Of a DNA stretch of 64,000 nucleotides, positions 53,342-62,866 are shown one piece after another. Source of the DNA: DASQHY01 sp035602605. GTDB lineage: Bacteria > Acidobacteriota > Terriglobia > Acidiferrales > UBA7541. The stretch spans positions 65,572 through 129,571 of the forward strand of contig DATNLZ010000088.1 of assembly GCA_035602605.1 (NCBI GenBank), given 5' to 3'. Under the pieces are notes generated by a model that saw only the letters and a program-made list of their open reading frames with translations, ran no database searches and was not told the origin of the DNA. How positions within the stretch are numbered: the first letter of the stretch is position 1; each line of letters opens with the position of its first letter. A program made the translations under genes and the position numbers.

Positions 53342-56017
53342 ATGCCGCTGCTCGTAAAAGTTCGAAGCTTCCTGCGAAATCTCTTCTTATCTCGTGGTGT
53401 GGAGGTAGACCTCGACCAGGAACTTTATTCCCACCTCGAACTGCTGACCGAGGAAAACACTCGCGCGGGCATGCCGCCTGAGGAAGCGCAACGGGCCGCG
53501 CGAATCGAATTGGGCGGCATCGAACAGGTGAAAGAACAGGTTCGCGACCAAGGGCTTGGCAACTGGCTCCACTCGGTGGTCTCCGATTGCCGCTACGGTC
53601 TCCGCCAACTCCGGAAGAACCCCAGTGCCACCGCCGTCATGGTCTTTACGCTCGCGCTGGCCATCGGCGCGACCACGGCAATTTTCAGCGTTGTATACGG
53701 CGTGTTGCTGCGCCCGCTGCCGTACCCCGATTCGAGCCGAATCATGGCCGTCTTCGAGGTCAACTCCAAGGGAACGTGGTCTCGCGTTGCGGATCCGAAC
53801 TTCGACGATTTTCGCGATCAAAACCGCAGCTTTCAGGCGATTGCAAAGTACAATGACAACACCGCGTCCGTTTCCGGTACTTCGCGGCCGACGCGCACGA
53901 CGATCGCGGGCGTCTCCCCCGACTTTCTCAAGGTCTTCGGAGTTCAGCCGACCCTCGGGCGGGATTTCAGCGCCAGCGACGCGAAAAAAGGGGCCGGCCC
54001 CACCGTTCTCGTCAGCTATGGATACTGGAGGCAGTATCTCGGATCGTCGCCGGACCTCTCGCAGTCGCACCTAAAAATTGATGGCGCGGTCTTCTCCGTT
54101 ATCGGCGTGCTCCCGGCCGGGTTTCACTTCCCGCCCGACGTGGATCTGTGGCTGCCGGCCGATTTGGACGGGGAAAATCCAAGCAGGACGTCGCACAACT
54201 ACAATGCAGTCGGGCGCCTCCGCGACGTTGTGACTGTCCAACAAGCGAATCAAGACATCAGCGCGATAGCCCGGCGCATTCACGATACATCGAGCGAGCC
54301 AGGCGATTATCTCCTCAAAGATGGAATTGTCGTCCCGCTACAGGACTCGATCACGGTCAAAGCTCGCCCGGCGCTGCTGGTCCTGCTCGGTGCGGTTGGA
54401 TTTCTGCTGCTGGTGGCGTGCGCGAACGTGGCGAATTTGCTGCTGGCACAAGCGTCGGTGAGAGAGCGCGAGCTCGCCGTTCGCAGCGCGCTCGGTGCGG
54501 CGCGCGGACGGCTGATCCGTCAATTCCTTACCGAAGCATTCCTGCTTGCGCTGGCCGGCGGCGGCCTTGGCGTACTGGGAGCGCTCGGGGGCGTGGCGGG
54601 ACTACTTTCGCTGGCGCCGGGAAATCTACCGCGGCTGGGCAGCGTCTCGATCAGTATTCCGGTACTTGTGTTCGCGTTCCTGCTTTCCACCGCAGTCGCC
54701 GGCGGACTCGGAGCATTCACCGCCACACGCGCGACTTCCGGGGACCTGCGCAAGGGCCTCGTGGAAGGCGGGCGTGAACAAGCGGGTTCGCAAGGCAGCC
54801 AGCGCGTTGGCCAGGTAATCGTGGCGGCGCAGATCGCGATAACGTTTGTTCTCGTGGTCGGAGCAGGATTGCTCGGACGCAGCCTGATGAAAGTGCTCGA
54901 AGTGAATCCCGGGTTCCGCGTGGATAAAATTGTCACGATGGATGTCTCGCTTCGGTGGGTTGGTCCGAAGGCGAAGGCAGGTCAGGCGATTTTCTTTTCA
55001 AACCTGATTGACCGGCTCAAACAAATCCCGGGCGTGCGCAACGTTGGCGCGACTAGCGTCCTGCCGATGGTGGATGGCGGCCTTCCCGACGGAATGTTTC
55101 TACTGATGACGCAGAATGAGATCCCCAAGACCTTGGATGGTTTTGGTGCGCTGTTTCAGCAAAAAGAACGCATTGGCTTTGCGGATTTCTGCGTCGCCAC
55201 GGACGGATACTTCCAGGTTCTCGGAATTCCGCTGATTCGCGGGCGAATTTTCGACGCGCGCGACGGCGCGAATTCTCCGCACGTTGCCGTGATCAGCGAA
55301 TCGCTTGCGCGCGCCCGGTGGCCAAATCAGGACCCGATCGGCCACACGATTGAGTTTGGAAACATGGATGGCGACTTGCGTTTGCTGACCATCGTCGGGA
55401 TCGTGGGCGACACTCACCAATATGGCCTCGATGCGCCGCCGCGTCCGACCGTTTACGTGAATTTGTTCCAGCGGCCGCGCGCGGCGATCACCTTAACAAT
55501 GCTGAGTGACGCTGACACGGGGTCCGTCGCTTCGGCGGCGCGAGGACTCCTGCAGGACCTCAACCCAGAGATTCCGGCGAGGTTCAGGACGTTTTCGCAA
55601 ATTTATTCCGCTTCGCTGGGTTCGCGGAGATTCAACGTCATGCTCATCGGATTCTTCGGAATCACTGCGCTGCTGCTCGCAACGGCAGGGGTGTTTGGCG
55701 TGATGGCCTATTCGGTCAGCCGCCGCACGCGCGAAATTGGCGTGCGTGTCGCTCTCGGAGCGGGCTCCGCCGACGTTCTGCGGATGATCTTGAGCCAGGG
55801 ATTGCGCACGATCTTCATTGGGGTGGCGATTGGGATTGCCGGGTCGCTGGCCCTGACGCGTAGCGTGGAGTCGCTGCTCTTTGGCGTGACTGCCACCGAT
55901 CCGCTCACTTTCGGCGGTGTGATACTGGTCCTCGTTGGGGCAGCGCTGCTGGCTTGCTACATTCCGGCGCGGCGGGCAACGAGAGTAGACCCAATGGTTG
56001 CGTTGCGGTACGAGTGA
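53342..56017 (+). CDS. ABC-type permease of the MacB/FtsX superfamily (ADOP type, PadR-linked)
   Basis: The protein has 891 residues from the ATG at 53342; a GTG at 53333 is also possible. The N-terminal 80 residues form the helical ADOP domain (VDLDQELYSHLELLTEENTRAGM, PEEAQRAARIELGGIEQVKE). Two FtsX/MacB-core units follow: DCRYGLRQLRKNPSATAVMVF, LLVACANVANLLLAQASVRERELAVR, LLLATAGVFGVMAYSVSRRTREIGVRVALGA and the ending ATRVDPMVALRYE. It is co-transcribed with padR. The substrate is unknown. Confidence 0.93.
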   Translation: MPLLVKVRSFLRNLFLSRGVEVDLDQELYSHLELLTEENTRAGMPPEEAQRAARIELGGIEQVKEQVRDQGLGNWLHSVVSDCRYGLRQLRKNPSATAVMVFTLALAIGATTAIFSVVYGVLLRPLPYPDSSRIMAVFEVNSKGTWSRVADPNFDDFRDQNRSFQAIAKYNDNTASVSGTSRPTRTTIAGVSPDFLKVFGVQPTLGRDFSASDAKKGAGPTVLVSYGYWRQYLGSSPDLSQSHLKIDGAVFSVIGVLPAGFHFPPDVDLWLPADLDGENPSRTSHNYNAVGRLRDVVTVQQANQDISAIARRIHDTSSEPGDYLLKDGIVVPLQDSITVKARPALLVLLGAVGFLLLVACANVANLLLAQASVRERELAVRSALGAARGRLIRQFLTEAFLLALAGGGLGVLGALGGVAGLLSLAPGNLPRLGSVSISIPVLVFAFLLSTAVAGGLGAFTATRATSGDLRKGLVEGGREQAGSQGSQRVGQVIVAAQIAITFVLVVGAGLLGRSLMKVLEVNPGFRVDKIVTMDVSLRWVGPKAKAGQAIFFSNLIDRLKQIPGVRNVGATSVLPMVDGGLPDGMFLLMTQNEIPKTLDGFGALFQQKERIGFADFCVATDGYFQVLGIPLIRGRIFDARDGANSPHVAVISESLARARWPNQDPIGHTIEFGNMDGDLRLLTIVGIVGDTHQYGLDAPPRPTVYVNLFQRPRAAITLTMLSDADTGSVASAARGLLQDLNPEIPARFRTFSQIYSASLGSRRFNVMLIGFFGITALLLATAGVFGVMAYSVSRRTREIGVRVALGAGSADVLRMILSQGLRTIFIGVAIGIAGSLALTRSVESLLFGVTATDPLTFGGVILVLVGAALLACYIPARRATRVDPMVALRYE

Positions 56018-56568
56018 AGTGACGTTTCCGAAGGAATAGTCCTTCGGACGAATGACCGGCAACCCTTCCTTAGAACAACCTTCATAAACCTGTGGGGGGC
56101 TTGCGGACACACCTGGCGATTGTGCCCGAGTCACCCGGAAACGACCTTGCAGGACCTAAAGCGGCTACCGTTCGACTTGCCAAAGTGCAAGCGAGCCAGT
56201 AGTCCCGTTCGAGGAAATGGTGCAAACTGACACGAACTCCGGTGGAGACACAAGGAAAGGCCTGGTTTTCCCAGTGACTGCAGTGAAAAGACTCGCGCCC
56301 CCGGCTGCCAGAATCTCAGCCAGTGACATACCGGCAAGGTTCAATGAAGGGTGAGTTGCGACCCATCCATGTCACAACAACTCATCTTACGTAGCCAGAT
56401 AAGGGGCGATCCGTTTTATTTTATATTTACAGGATGTTGTCCATCATTTTCAGTTCTACACACCGATCCTCGTTGTCGCCGCCCTGCCCGTGGGCACAGT
56501 GGCTCTACTTGTGCTCGGCGGACCGATCCACCGGATAACTTTGGAGGAAGGGAAAATACCGAACTCAT
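56018..56568. other. Intergenic region with terminator-like hairpin
   Basis: No intact gene is supported. Beyond the hairpin at 56027-56048, a frame near 56455-56540 encodes a hydrophobic stretch (PILVVAALPVGTVALLVLGG) that may be a scrap of a membrane protein running up to the ribosome site of the SDR remnant. Confidence 0.4.
56027..56048 (+). terminator. Terminator-like hairpin after the PadR-linked permease
   Basis: TCCGAAGGA-ATAG-TCCTTCGGA is a perfect 9-base stem with a 4-base loop starting 10 bases after the permease stop codon. There is no U-tract, so it may be a factor-assisted terminator or an mRNA 3' stabiliser. Confidence 0.55.
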
Positions 56569-57181
56569 ATGCAGAATTATCTGGATCTAACCGGGAAAGT
56601 TGCATTGATTACCGGCGCATCGTCGGGCATAGGCGCGGCAACGGCTTTGCTGTTTGCCGAACTGGGAGCCAACGTCGCGATTGGATATCACCAATGCAGG
56701 CCCGTTGGTGCGCCGCATGAAAGCGGTGGAGATGGATGAAGCGACATGGAACGAGATCCTCAATCTCAACCTCACCAGCGCTGCACTCTGCTCACGCGCA
56801 GTGGTTTCATCCATGGTCGAACGCAGGAGAGGCGCAATCATCAACGTGGTCTCGATCGCCGGACGAAATGGCGGAGGACCGGGCGCCGGTCCATACGCAG
56901 CGGCGAAGGGTGAACTGATCACAGATAACAAATCACTGGCCAAGGAACTTGCTCCGCACGGCGTGCGCGTGAATGCCATCTCTCCCGGCGTAATCGACAC
57001 TCCCTTTCACGAAGTGTTCTCGACGCCGGAAATGATGCGTAATTTCGTCGCCATGATTCCCCTCGGGCGCGTGGGCACGCCCATCGAATGCGCGAAAGTG
57101 ATCGCTTTTCTGGCTTCCGATGCCGCCAGCTATATAGTAGGCGAAACCATCGAAGTAAACGGAGGCCAATTGATGTTGTGA
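56569..57181 (+). pseudogene. Short-chain dehydrogenase/reductase with internal deletion and frameshift
   Basis: From the ATG at 56569 behind TTGGAGG the frame gives LTGKVALITGASSGIGAATA (cofactor-binding TGxxxGIG) and LGANVAIGYH. At about 56690 sequence corresponding to roughly 45 residues is missing, and the other frame continues NAGPLVRRMKAVEMDEATWN, VSIAGRNGGGPGAGPYAAAKG (catalytic Ser region and YxxxK) and VNAISPGVIDTPF, ending at 57181. Each half is well preserved, so the deletion is probably recent. An internal ATG at 56654 cannot yield an active enzyme because the dinucleotide-binding part is lost. Confidence 0.8.
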
Positions 57182-57223
57182 AATTCGAAACTCAATTATT
57201 TACATCCCGAAGGCCCCCATTCG

Positions 57224-57241
57224 CTCAAGTGCTTTTGAGCA
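57224..57241 (+). terminator. Hairpin downstream of the SDR remnant
   Basis: GCTCAA-GTGCTT-TTGAGC has a perfect 6-base stem and 6-base loop, 43 bases after the SDR stop. No long T-run follows, so the terminator call is tentative. Confidence 0.35.
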
Positions 57242-57424
57242 TGGATCATCCGATACGGCGCAGCTTAGGATCCTATGACCGCGGATCAACATGCGTCGAA
57301 ACTCAGTCGTCCCGCTCGTTTGGCGATTTTACGACGCGGAGCAGTGTTCCTATGTCAAACCTATGAGCTGAAGTCTTTTTCGAGCGGATGATGAGGTCCT
57401 GGAGGCGTTCGATGAAAAATCCTT

Positions 57425-57792
57425 AAGTACAGAAAAACCTAAATCACAAGTTAGCGGCCGCTTCCCAGGGACGGCGTTCCTTCATCGGCGGCATGGCAAC
57501 CTTGGGAGTAGGGTTAGCCGGATCGGTCACCTTACCCACGACCGCGATGACACAGCCCACTCTGGAAGACCTTCGGAAAACAAAATCCGCAGCAGGTGGT
57601 TGTGGACACAGCACGATCATTGCTTCCGACCCGGCAACAGACGCAGAAACAACGGCTGGGAAAATCCGCGGCTTCAAGCGGAACGGTGGGTACATTTTCA
57701 AAGGCGTACCGTATGGTGCCTCCACAGCTGGCGCGAGGCGCTTCATGCCGCCAGTCAAGCCCGAACCCTGGAAGGGAATTCGCAGCGCACTG
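57425..57792 (+). pseudogene. N-terminal fragment of a Tat-exported type-B carboxylesterase
   Basis: The frame contains a twin-arginine signal (GRRSFIGGMATLGVGLAGS), then AETTAGKIRGFKRNGGYIFK, GVPYGASTAGARRFMPPVKP and EPWKGIRSAL. This is the first about 110 residues of the COesterase/para-nitrobenzyl-esterase fold, before the oxyanion hole and GESAG nucleophile. No ATG precedes the Tat motif in frame; an ATG at 57493 lies inside it. The frame is cut at about 57790 and joined to a DMT-transporter fragment. Confidence 0.7.
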
Positions 57793-57793
57793 C

Positions 57794-58402
57794 AAGCTCA
57801 CCGGGGTCGTTCTGGTGGTTGTGGGCTCGCTCGTCATGCATCGGAAGCTGTTTGCTGTTAGTTGGTTCGAACCGGTTCGAGCGGTTTTTCGCGAAAAGGG
57901 AAGCCGCTACATGCTGCTGGTAGGTCTGATCCTTTCGGTGAGTAACCCGTTGGATAAGAAGCTTGTCTTAATGAGCGATGCTTTCACTCAAGCGCTGGCC
58001 TACGGAGTTGGATTGTGCATCCTCTTCAGCTTCAGCCTTCTTGTCGTAGCCCGTCGTGCAGACACCTGGGGCGTGATTCGTGCGGCGCCAGGCTGGGTCG
58101 TCATCGCAGGGGCTCTAGACGCGAGCGTTCTGCTCTTACAGTTTTCGTCGCATAACTACATCGATGTCGTAATCACTATCAGCATTAAGCGCGCCGGTAT
58201 CGTACTCGCGGTATTGTTTGGCTGGCTCTTCTTCAGGGAACGGAACATCAACGACAAACTCATTGCTGCTTCAGTGATGCTCGCCGGAGTGTTGATCCTG
58301 TACTTGCCGATGACTCTCGCACACGCGCTTGCGCTCGGGTGCTCCGCGCTCGGCGGGATGACGGTAGCGCTCTACTGGACACGGGGATCGGCGTGTTGCT
58401 GA
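57794..58402 (+). pseudogene. C-terminal two-thirds of an EamA/DMT-family transporter
   Basis: The frame starts abruptly inside the first EamA repeat (KLTGVVLVVVGSLVMHRKL), then SRYMLLVGLILSVSNPLDKK, GWVVIAGALDASVLLLQFSS and SIKRAGIVLAVLFGWLFFRE. It ends after VMLAGVLILYLPMTLA with a run-on tail to 58402. Hydrophobic segments suit about six of the usual ten helices. The N-terminal part is missing and is replaced by the esterase fragment in another frame, so the gene is dead. Confidence 0.7.
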
Positions 58403-58529
58403 GACCGATGTGCTTGCCGTTGCCCGGAGACACATTGCGGCGAACCGAAGGTTGTAGAACGTGGATGTGAAATCTGATCCGACGGTGATCTGTTGCATAA
58501 GCAGGTATTTGCTACCTCCATGCGGGACT

Positions 58530-58649
58530 TCAGCCACTCTCCTGCATCCTCGGGAGGAATCTTCTCCAGCAGCTCCTTGACGATTGAGCCGCGATCGTAA
58601 TAGCCGGAGCCCCTGCTACTACCGTTTCGAAGAACTCCCGGCGTTGCAT
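58530..58649 (-). pseudogene. Tat-signal N-terminal fragment with early frameshift
   Basis: An ATG at 58649 behind AAGGAGAAAGGG encodes MQRREFFETVVAGAPAITIA, a twin-arginine signal, and then stops at 58530. A second frame continues in the same place as GSIVKELLEKIPPEDAGEWL KSR, which looks like genuine protein. The two probably belonged to one exported protein located 57 bases downstream of the large lyase-like gene. The family is unknown. Confidence 0.45.
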
Positions 58650-58706
58650 CCCTTTCTCCTTCCTGCGGCGAATGTGGGGACACCGCACCACGCTCGATAC
58701 CGGCCG

Positions 58707-61700
58707 TCAATGCGGATAGTACGGCGGCGCCGGGTCGTGGCCGGGCTTTTCCATCGCTCCGCGACGGAAGGGTTCGCCCGGCTTGGGGTCGAATGTCAGC
58801 CACGAGTGCGAATCGGCCTGCACCGCCGCCGAGCGTGGACCTTCGCCATTGCCGTTCACCGCGCTCACCGCGTAAGAGTGGGCTGCATGGGCATCGGCGA
58901 AGTGTCGATCCCTACCGCGAAAAACCAGGCGGTCGCCTGCATAGACTCGGTATTCCGTCACACCGAGCAGTTCGCCCCAGGAGAGCGATGCCCCACCGTC
59001 GCGCAACTGAATCGACAACCCGTCCGGCGGCGTTGGCGGCCTGACGGTGACATACACGGGGTATTCCGGGCCGGGGGCGCTCTGTTGCGTACCATGCAAG
59101 GCAATCGCCCGCACGTGCACCTTCACCCCATCCGGCAGGCCGCTCAGCGTAGCCGCCGCGGTTGACCACGTCTTCCCACCGTCGCGGCTGATCTCACAGC
59201 TGTAACCGCTGGCCCCTGCCACCCGCTCCACAATCACGCGCGCGCCGCCCGCGTTATTCTCCGTACGCAGAATGCGCGGCGCGTTGGGTACCGGATCGCC
59301 AGCGGTCATCTGCCAGCGGTGTGTGCCTGCTTTGAGCGCAATGTCGGCGCCGCCGGATGTCCGGACTACTGTTTGGCGTTCGCCATCCACGTAAATCTCG
59401 CCGGGCGCCGGAGCGATGCGAAGGCTTGACGCATGCGGAGCGTAGTAGATTCCGGATACTTCCGCCGGCTTCCGGAAAGACGCGCCGAGGCCCAGGTCCG
59501 CGTCGGCGGTTTCGAGTGTCAGTCCTCCCGCGGCAATTCGGGAACCGTGCACCAGAGCCAATTCAGAGGAACCGTCTGGCCGCTTCCGCACCACGCCCGC
59601 TTTTCCTTCGAACACGATGTCCCCGCCGCGATACGTGACTCCGGCATTATCGCGAAAGACCTGATCCACGCCGCCATCCACATGAACGGTCGCTCCATAC
59701 GGGCGCTGCTCCACCTTCAGGTCTTGGCGGTGGCTGACGATCGCCATGGAATCTCCCAGACCGTCGTACCAGACACCTTTCGTATCGTTGTTCAGTAAGT
59801 CGGTCCGCGTCTCGGGATTGTGCCGGCTTTGGCGCAGCATCTGGACAAATGGCATCTCCTCGTACTTGCCTACGAACCACGAAAACCGGTGCGGGATGGC
59901 TTCGTTGAACACGTCGTCAAAGGTGATGAAGTAGTCTTTCCCAACCAGCAGTATGCTGCGGCTCAGGTATTCGGGAGCGCTGTAAGGGCCGGCCGCCAGT
60001 TCGGCAAACTGTGCAACGTCCAGATTGTAGAGCGGTCGGTTGAGTGTGTTGCGGCCGACGGAACGGAATTTGCCGTCTTTCCAGGCGCCGAAATTGGTTT
60101 GCAGATCGGTATCCTGCGTCGCACGGTCGCCGGTATCTTCCTTCCCGTTATGGCTGTAAGCCTTTCCCCGCGCATAGAAATAGATGATGCCCGTTCCGGA
60201 GTCCGGTTGGTTGCCCCAGCGATAGTTAGGTCCGTCGTCAATCTGTTGTAAGTGGATGGACAACTCATCCGGCGTCCCGGCACCCGCGCGCAGCACAGTC
60301 CCATAACCGGTATACTTCGCGCTCGTCAAATGGGGATCGGTCCCGCGATTGTCCGGCTGGTCGAACATCACGCGCCAGGGATCTGGCCGATCCAACGGCT
60401 GTTCCTGATCCTGATCTTCCGGTCGGGCAGCCCATAGCAGGTGCTCGGCGGTGAGCGGCGCAAATCGCTCCAGAGTCTTGCCGAGCAGCCACATGGAGCG
60501 GGGCGGCATGCGGCGCTCGGCATGCGCTCCCTGCGGCGGGTGGATGCGGCGCGGGCCATTCTCCTTGGTGACCATGCCCCATTGATGCATGTCTCTCGGG
60601 CCGCGGGCGATCTCGTCCGGCTCGCCACTAAATGGCGCCGAAAGCGCGTTCACCAGGTAGTCGCCGAGTTCCGCCAGCTCCGGCGTCGGAAACCGGTTGA
60701 CGCCGTCGGACAATTCGAGCGCGTAATTCGCGCGGATCGCGGGCCGGATGAATCCCCACACGTAAGTGCCCAGGTTTTCGGTCCAGCGCCCGCCCTCCGC
60801 GTCCCAGGCCGTCACCGTGGGACGCGTATGGTAGTGTGTATTCAGTTCCATGTACTTGCGGAACAGATCGGCCCAAGTCTTGGCCATTGGATGATCCGGG
60901 AACAGGAACGCCACCAGCGCCGGGACGCTCTTCACGTCCGAGAGGAAATTCGGATGCCCGCTGAGCATCTGGCGCATGGGCATGTAGTCCTCGCCGGCGT
61001 GCGTGTAGGCCATCAGCAGAAGCGCCGCGGTCACACGCGCGCGTTGCCGTTCGTTGAGCTGCGACCCGAGTCGGTTGAAGCCGTCGATCCAGGATTCCTC
61101 AATTTGACGCGAAGGCACCGGGCCGAAACCGCCATTTTGACGTGTCCCGGATGAGACCAATTCCGATAGCAACCCCGATCCCAGCACGGAGCGCTCGAGG
61201 CCCGCGGCGTCGCGAATGTTGCCCTCGCGGAAACTGATCTTCGGCTGGCGGGCCGTGACCGGGTATTCCAGCACCCAATCTTTGACTTCATTCAAGTCCA
61301 GAACGCCGTGCCGGTTTTGCAGAAACAGCATGTGCGAGGTGGGCTGAAGCCCCGTGGAGTAGCGCTTGCCATCCCGCCCGGTCACGCCCGCATGTCTCCG
61401 CGTCATGTCTTCTACCGCTTTGCGGTCGAGCGCGTGATCGTAGAAGGAAAGACAGGTGGAACGCGTTCCGGTGGCGAGAGGCCACTCCCAGTAAAACAGC
61501 CCGTCGCGCCAGAAGAAGCGCACTGCGAGGCGATCCGAGCTGTGCCAGATCGCATAGTCGCCGTCGTCCCAGCGCCCCACTTTGTCGCTGAAAACACCCA
61601 GCGCGTCGCCGGTCTTCTCATTCCAGAAATTGGCGAATGTGCCCACAACGAAGGCCGGCCATGGCTGATAGGGGCCGAGGCGGAACGGCAGTTGGCCATC

Positions 61701-62558
61701 CTTGCCGATGCCTGGAGCCACGGAGATGTGCGTGTTCATCTGGGCGAAGTCGATTGGCTCGAACGGATCGCCGATATCGTGTGCGGGATCATAGGGATGA
61801 TTCGGCGCCTGCCGGAATTGCGGTTGGAAGCCCCTCCAGGCCGTTTCGACGCGCGCATTCTCGATCCCGTCCATTTGTTCGGACAGCTCGACGAACTCTG
61901 TCCCCGCGAGGGCGCGCACGGTCGCGGTATAGCGGCCCGTTGGCGCGAAATCATAAACAATCCGATACGTGATGAACAGCGGGCCCGTTTCCACTCGCGA
62001 AGCAGTGATGCGGCGCACCTGAGCATCGCCCGCGTACAGGCGCGATCCACCGATCCAGCCGCCTCCGCGAGACAGTTGCATCACCGGTCCGGGCGCCTCC
62101 GCGGGAGCCGTTCGCGAAGCCGGAATCCGCACCTTGAGCACGCCCGCGTCGAGCACGATGCTGTCGTGCTCCACGGTCTCCCTGACGGCTGGCGCTGGAG
62201 TTTCCGGTGAGGCTCCAGCCTTGAGAACGAAAGTCCGCGTCGCACCGCCGGGCAGATCGGAGAAGAAGCACACCGTCGCCGATTCCAACGCGCCGCCCCG
62301 CATCTTGACGTTAGCGAGTTGAAACGGAACCGGGGCGCCGTCGCCGTCCACCAGTGTCAGGTTGGCCGGTGTGGCTCTACCCTCGAATTGAACCGGATAC
62401 TCCAGGAGGGTTCGGGGCCACCAGACGAACGGGTGCTCCAGAGTATCGTGCAGCCGGAAAGTCAGTCCTGCTGAGGGGTTAAAGACGCGCGGCGCTCCGG
62501 CCCACGCGTTGGCAGCGAGAATAAGAGACACCAGGAAGCTCATTCGATTTATGTTCAT
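58707..62558 (-). CDS. Large exported polysaccharide-lyase-like protein with C-terminal FN3-like domains
   Basis: The protein has 1283 residues from the ATG at 62558 and a signal peptide (MSFLVSLILAANAWAG). The N-terminal region (FRLHDTLEHPFVWWPRTLLEYPVQF) resembles the RIFT-type domain of YetA-like exo-rhamnogalacturonan lyases. A long central helical (alpha/alpha) part follows and then heparinase-II/III-like beta-sandwich features (YFITFDDVFNEAIPHRFSWFV, KAYSHNGKEDTGD). Residues about 1085-1270 contain two fibronectin-III-like modules (RILRTENNAGGARVIVERV; PPDGLSIQLRDGGASLSWGE). Its start overlaps the stop of a broken upstream gene (ATGA), which implies a former operon. The substrate is unproven. 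Confidence 0.8.
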   Translation of the reverse strand: MNINRMSFLVSLILAANAWAGAPRVFNPSAGLTFRLHDTLEHPFVWWPRTLLEYPVQFEGRATPANLTLVDGDGAPVPFQLANVKMRGGALESATVCFFSDLPGGATRTFVLKAGASPETPAPAVRETVEHDSIVLDAGVLKVRIPASRTAPAEAPGPVMQLSRGGGWIGGSRLYAGDAQVRRITASRVETGPLFITYRIVYDFAPTGRYTATVRALAGTEFVELSEQMDGIENARVETAWRGFQPQFRQAPNHPYDPAHDIGDPFEPIDFAQMNTHISVAPGIGKDGQLPFRLGPYQPWPAFVVGTFANFWNEKTGDALGVFSDKVGRWDDGDYAIWHSSDRLAVRFFWRDGLFYWEWPLATGTRSTCLSFYDHALDRKAVEDMTRRHAGVTGRDGKRYSTGLQPTSHMLFLQNRHGVLDLNEVKDWVLEYPVTARQPKISFREGNIRDAAGLERSVLGSGLLSELVSSGTRQNGGFGPVPSRQIEESWIDGFNRLGSQLNERQRARVTAALLLMAYTHAGEDYMPMRQMLSGHPNFLSDVKSVPALVAFLFPDHPMAKTWADLFRKYMELNTHYHTRPTVTAWDAEGGRWTENLGTYVWGFIRPAIRANYALELSDGVNRFPTPELAELGDYLVNALSAPFSGEPDEIARGPRDMHQWGMVTKENGPRRIHPPQGAHAERRMPPRSMWLLGKTLERFAPLTAEHLLWAARPEDQDQEQPLDRPDPWRVMFDQPDNRGTDPHLTSAKYTGYGTVLRAGAGTPDELSIHLQQIDDGPNYRWGNQPDSGTGIIYFYARGKAYSHNGKEDTGDRATQDTDLQTNFGAWKDGKFRSVGRNTLNRPLYNLDVAQFAELAAGPYSAPEYLSRSILLVGKDYFITFDDVFNEAIPHRFSWFVGKYEEMPFVQMLRQSRHNPETRTDLLNNDTKGVWYDGLGDSMAIVSHRQDLKVEQRPYGATVHVDGGVDQVFRDNAGVTYRGGDIVFEGKAGVVRKRPDGSSELALVHGSRIAAGGLTLETADADLGLGASFRKPAEVSGIYYAPHASSLRIAPAPGEIYVDGERQTVVRTSGGADIALKAGTHRWQMTAGDPVPNAPRILRTENNAGGARVIVERVAGASGYSCEISRDGGKTWSTAAATLSGLPDGVKVHVRAIALHGTQQSAPGPEYPVYVTVRPPTPPDGLSIQLRDGGASLSWGELLGVTEYRVYAGDRLVFRGRDRHFADAHAAHSYAVSAVNGNGEGPRSAAVQADSHSWLTFDPKPGEPFRRGAMEKPGHDPAPPYYPH

Positions 62559-62866
62559 GGGTTTCCGAATTGGGCAAATAGGGGCCAGCTTGCGGGAACG
62601 GCCATGTCCATCAGCACGGCTGCGTGGACGTTGAAATGACGCAAGGTCAGAGAGCCTACCATTCTTCCACTGCCAGGATGCGGCGGTAGCCGCCGGAACC
62701 ACGCGCACGGCGCGCGGTTTGCCAAAAGTTGCAACCACCACGTTCAGCTCTTCGATCGGATGGTTCTCATCGATGTCGGGCCGTTCATTCGGCTCCACGC
62801 GCTGGCCGTCCTTATAGGATGTAAGATCGGTCAGATGAAGGACCACCTGGTCCCCGCGCCGCCGCA
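62555..62866 (-). pseudogene. C-terminal fragment of a glycoside-hydrolase-like gene, frameshifted
   Basis: The minus-strand frame gives GDQVVLHLTDLTSYKDGQRV, NHPIEELNVVVATFGKPRAV and ATAASWQWKNG. The next frame gives GSLTLRHFNVHAAVLMDMAV, PASWPLFAQFG and a TGA at 62555 that overlaps the ATG of the lyase-like gene. The pattern HLTDLxS then VHAAVL is typical of C-terminal beta-sandwich domains of large glycosidases. There is a frameshift at about 62650 and an abrupt 5' junction at about 62866. Confidence 0.6.

Noticed and set aside
61308..62210. Plus-strand open frame of 300 codons opposite the lyase-like gene
   Set aside because: Arg/Ala-rich shadow in GC-rich sequence with no ribosome site or motif.
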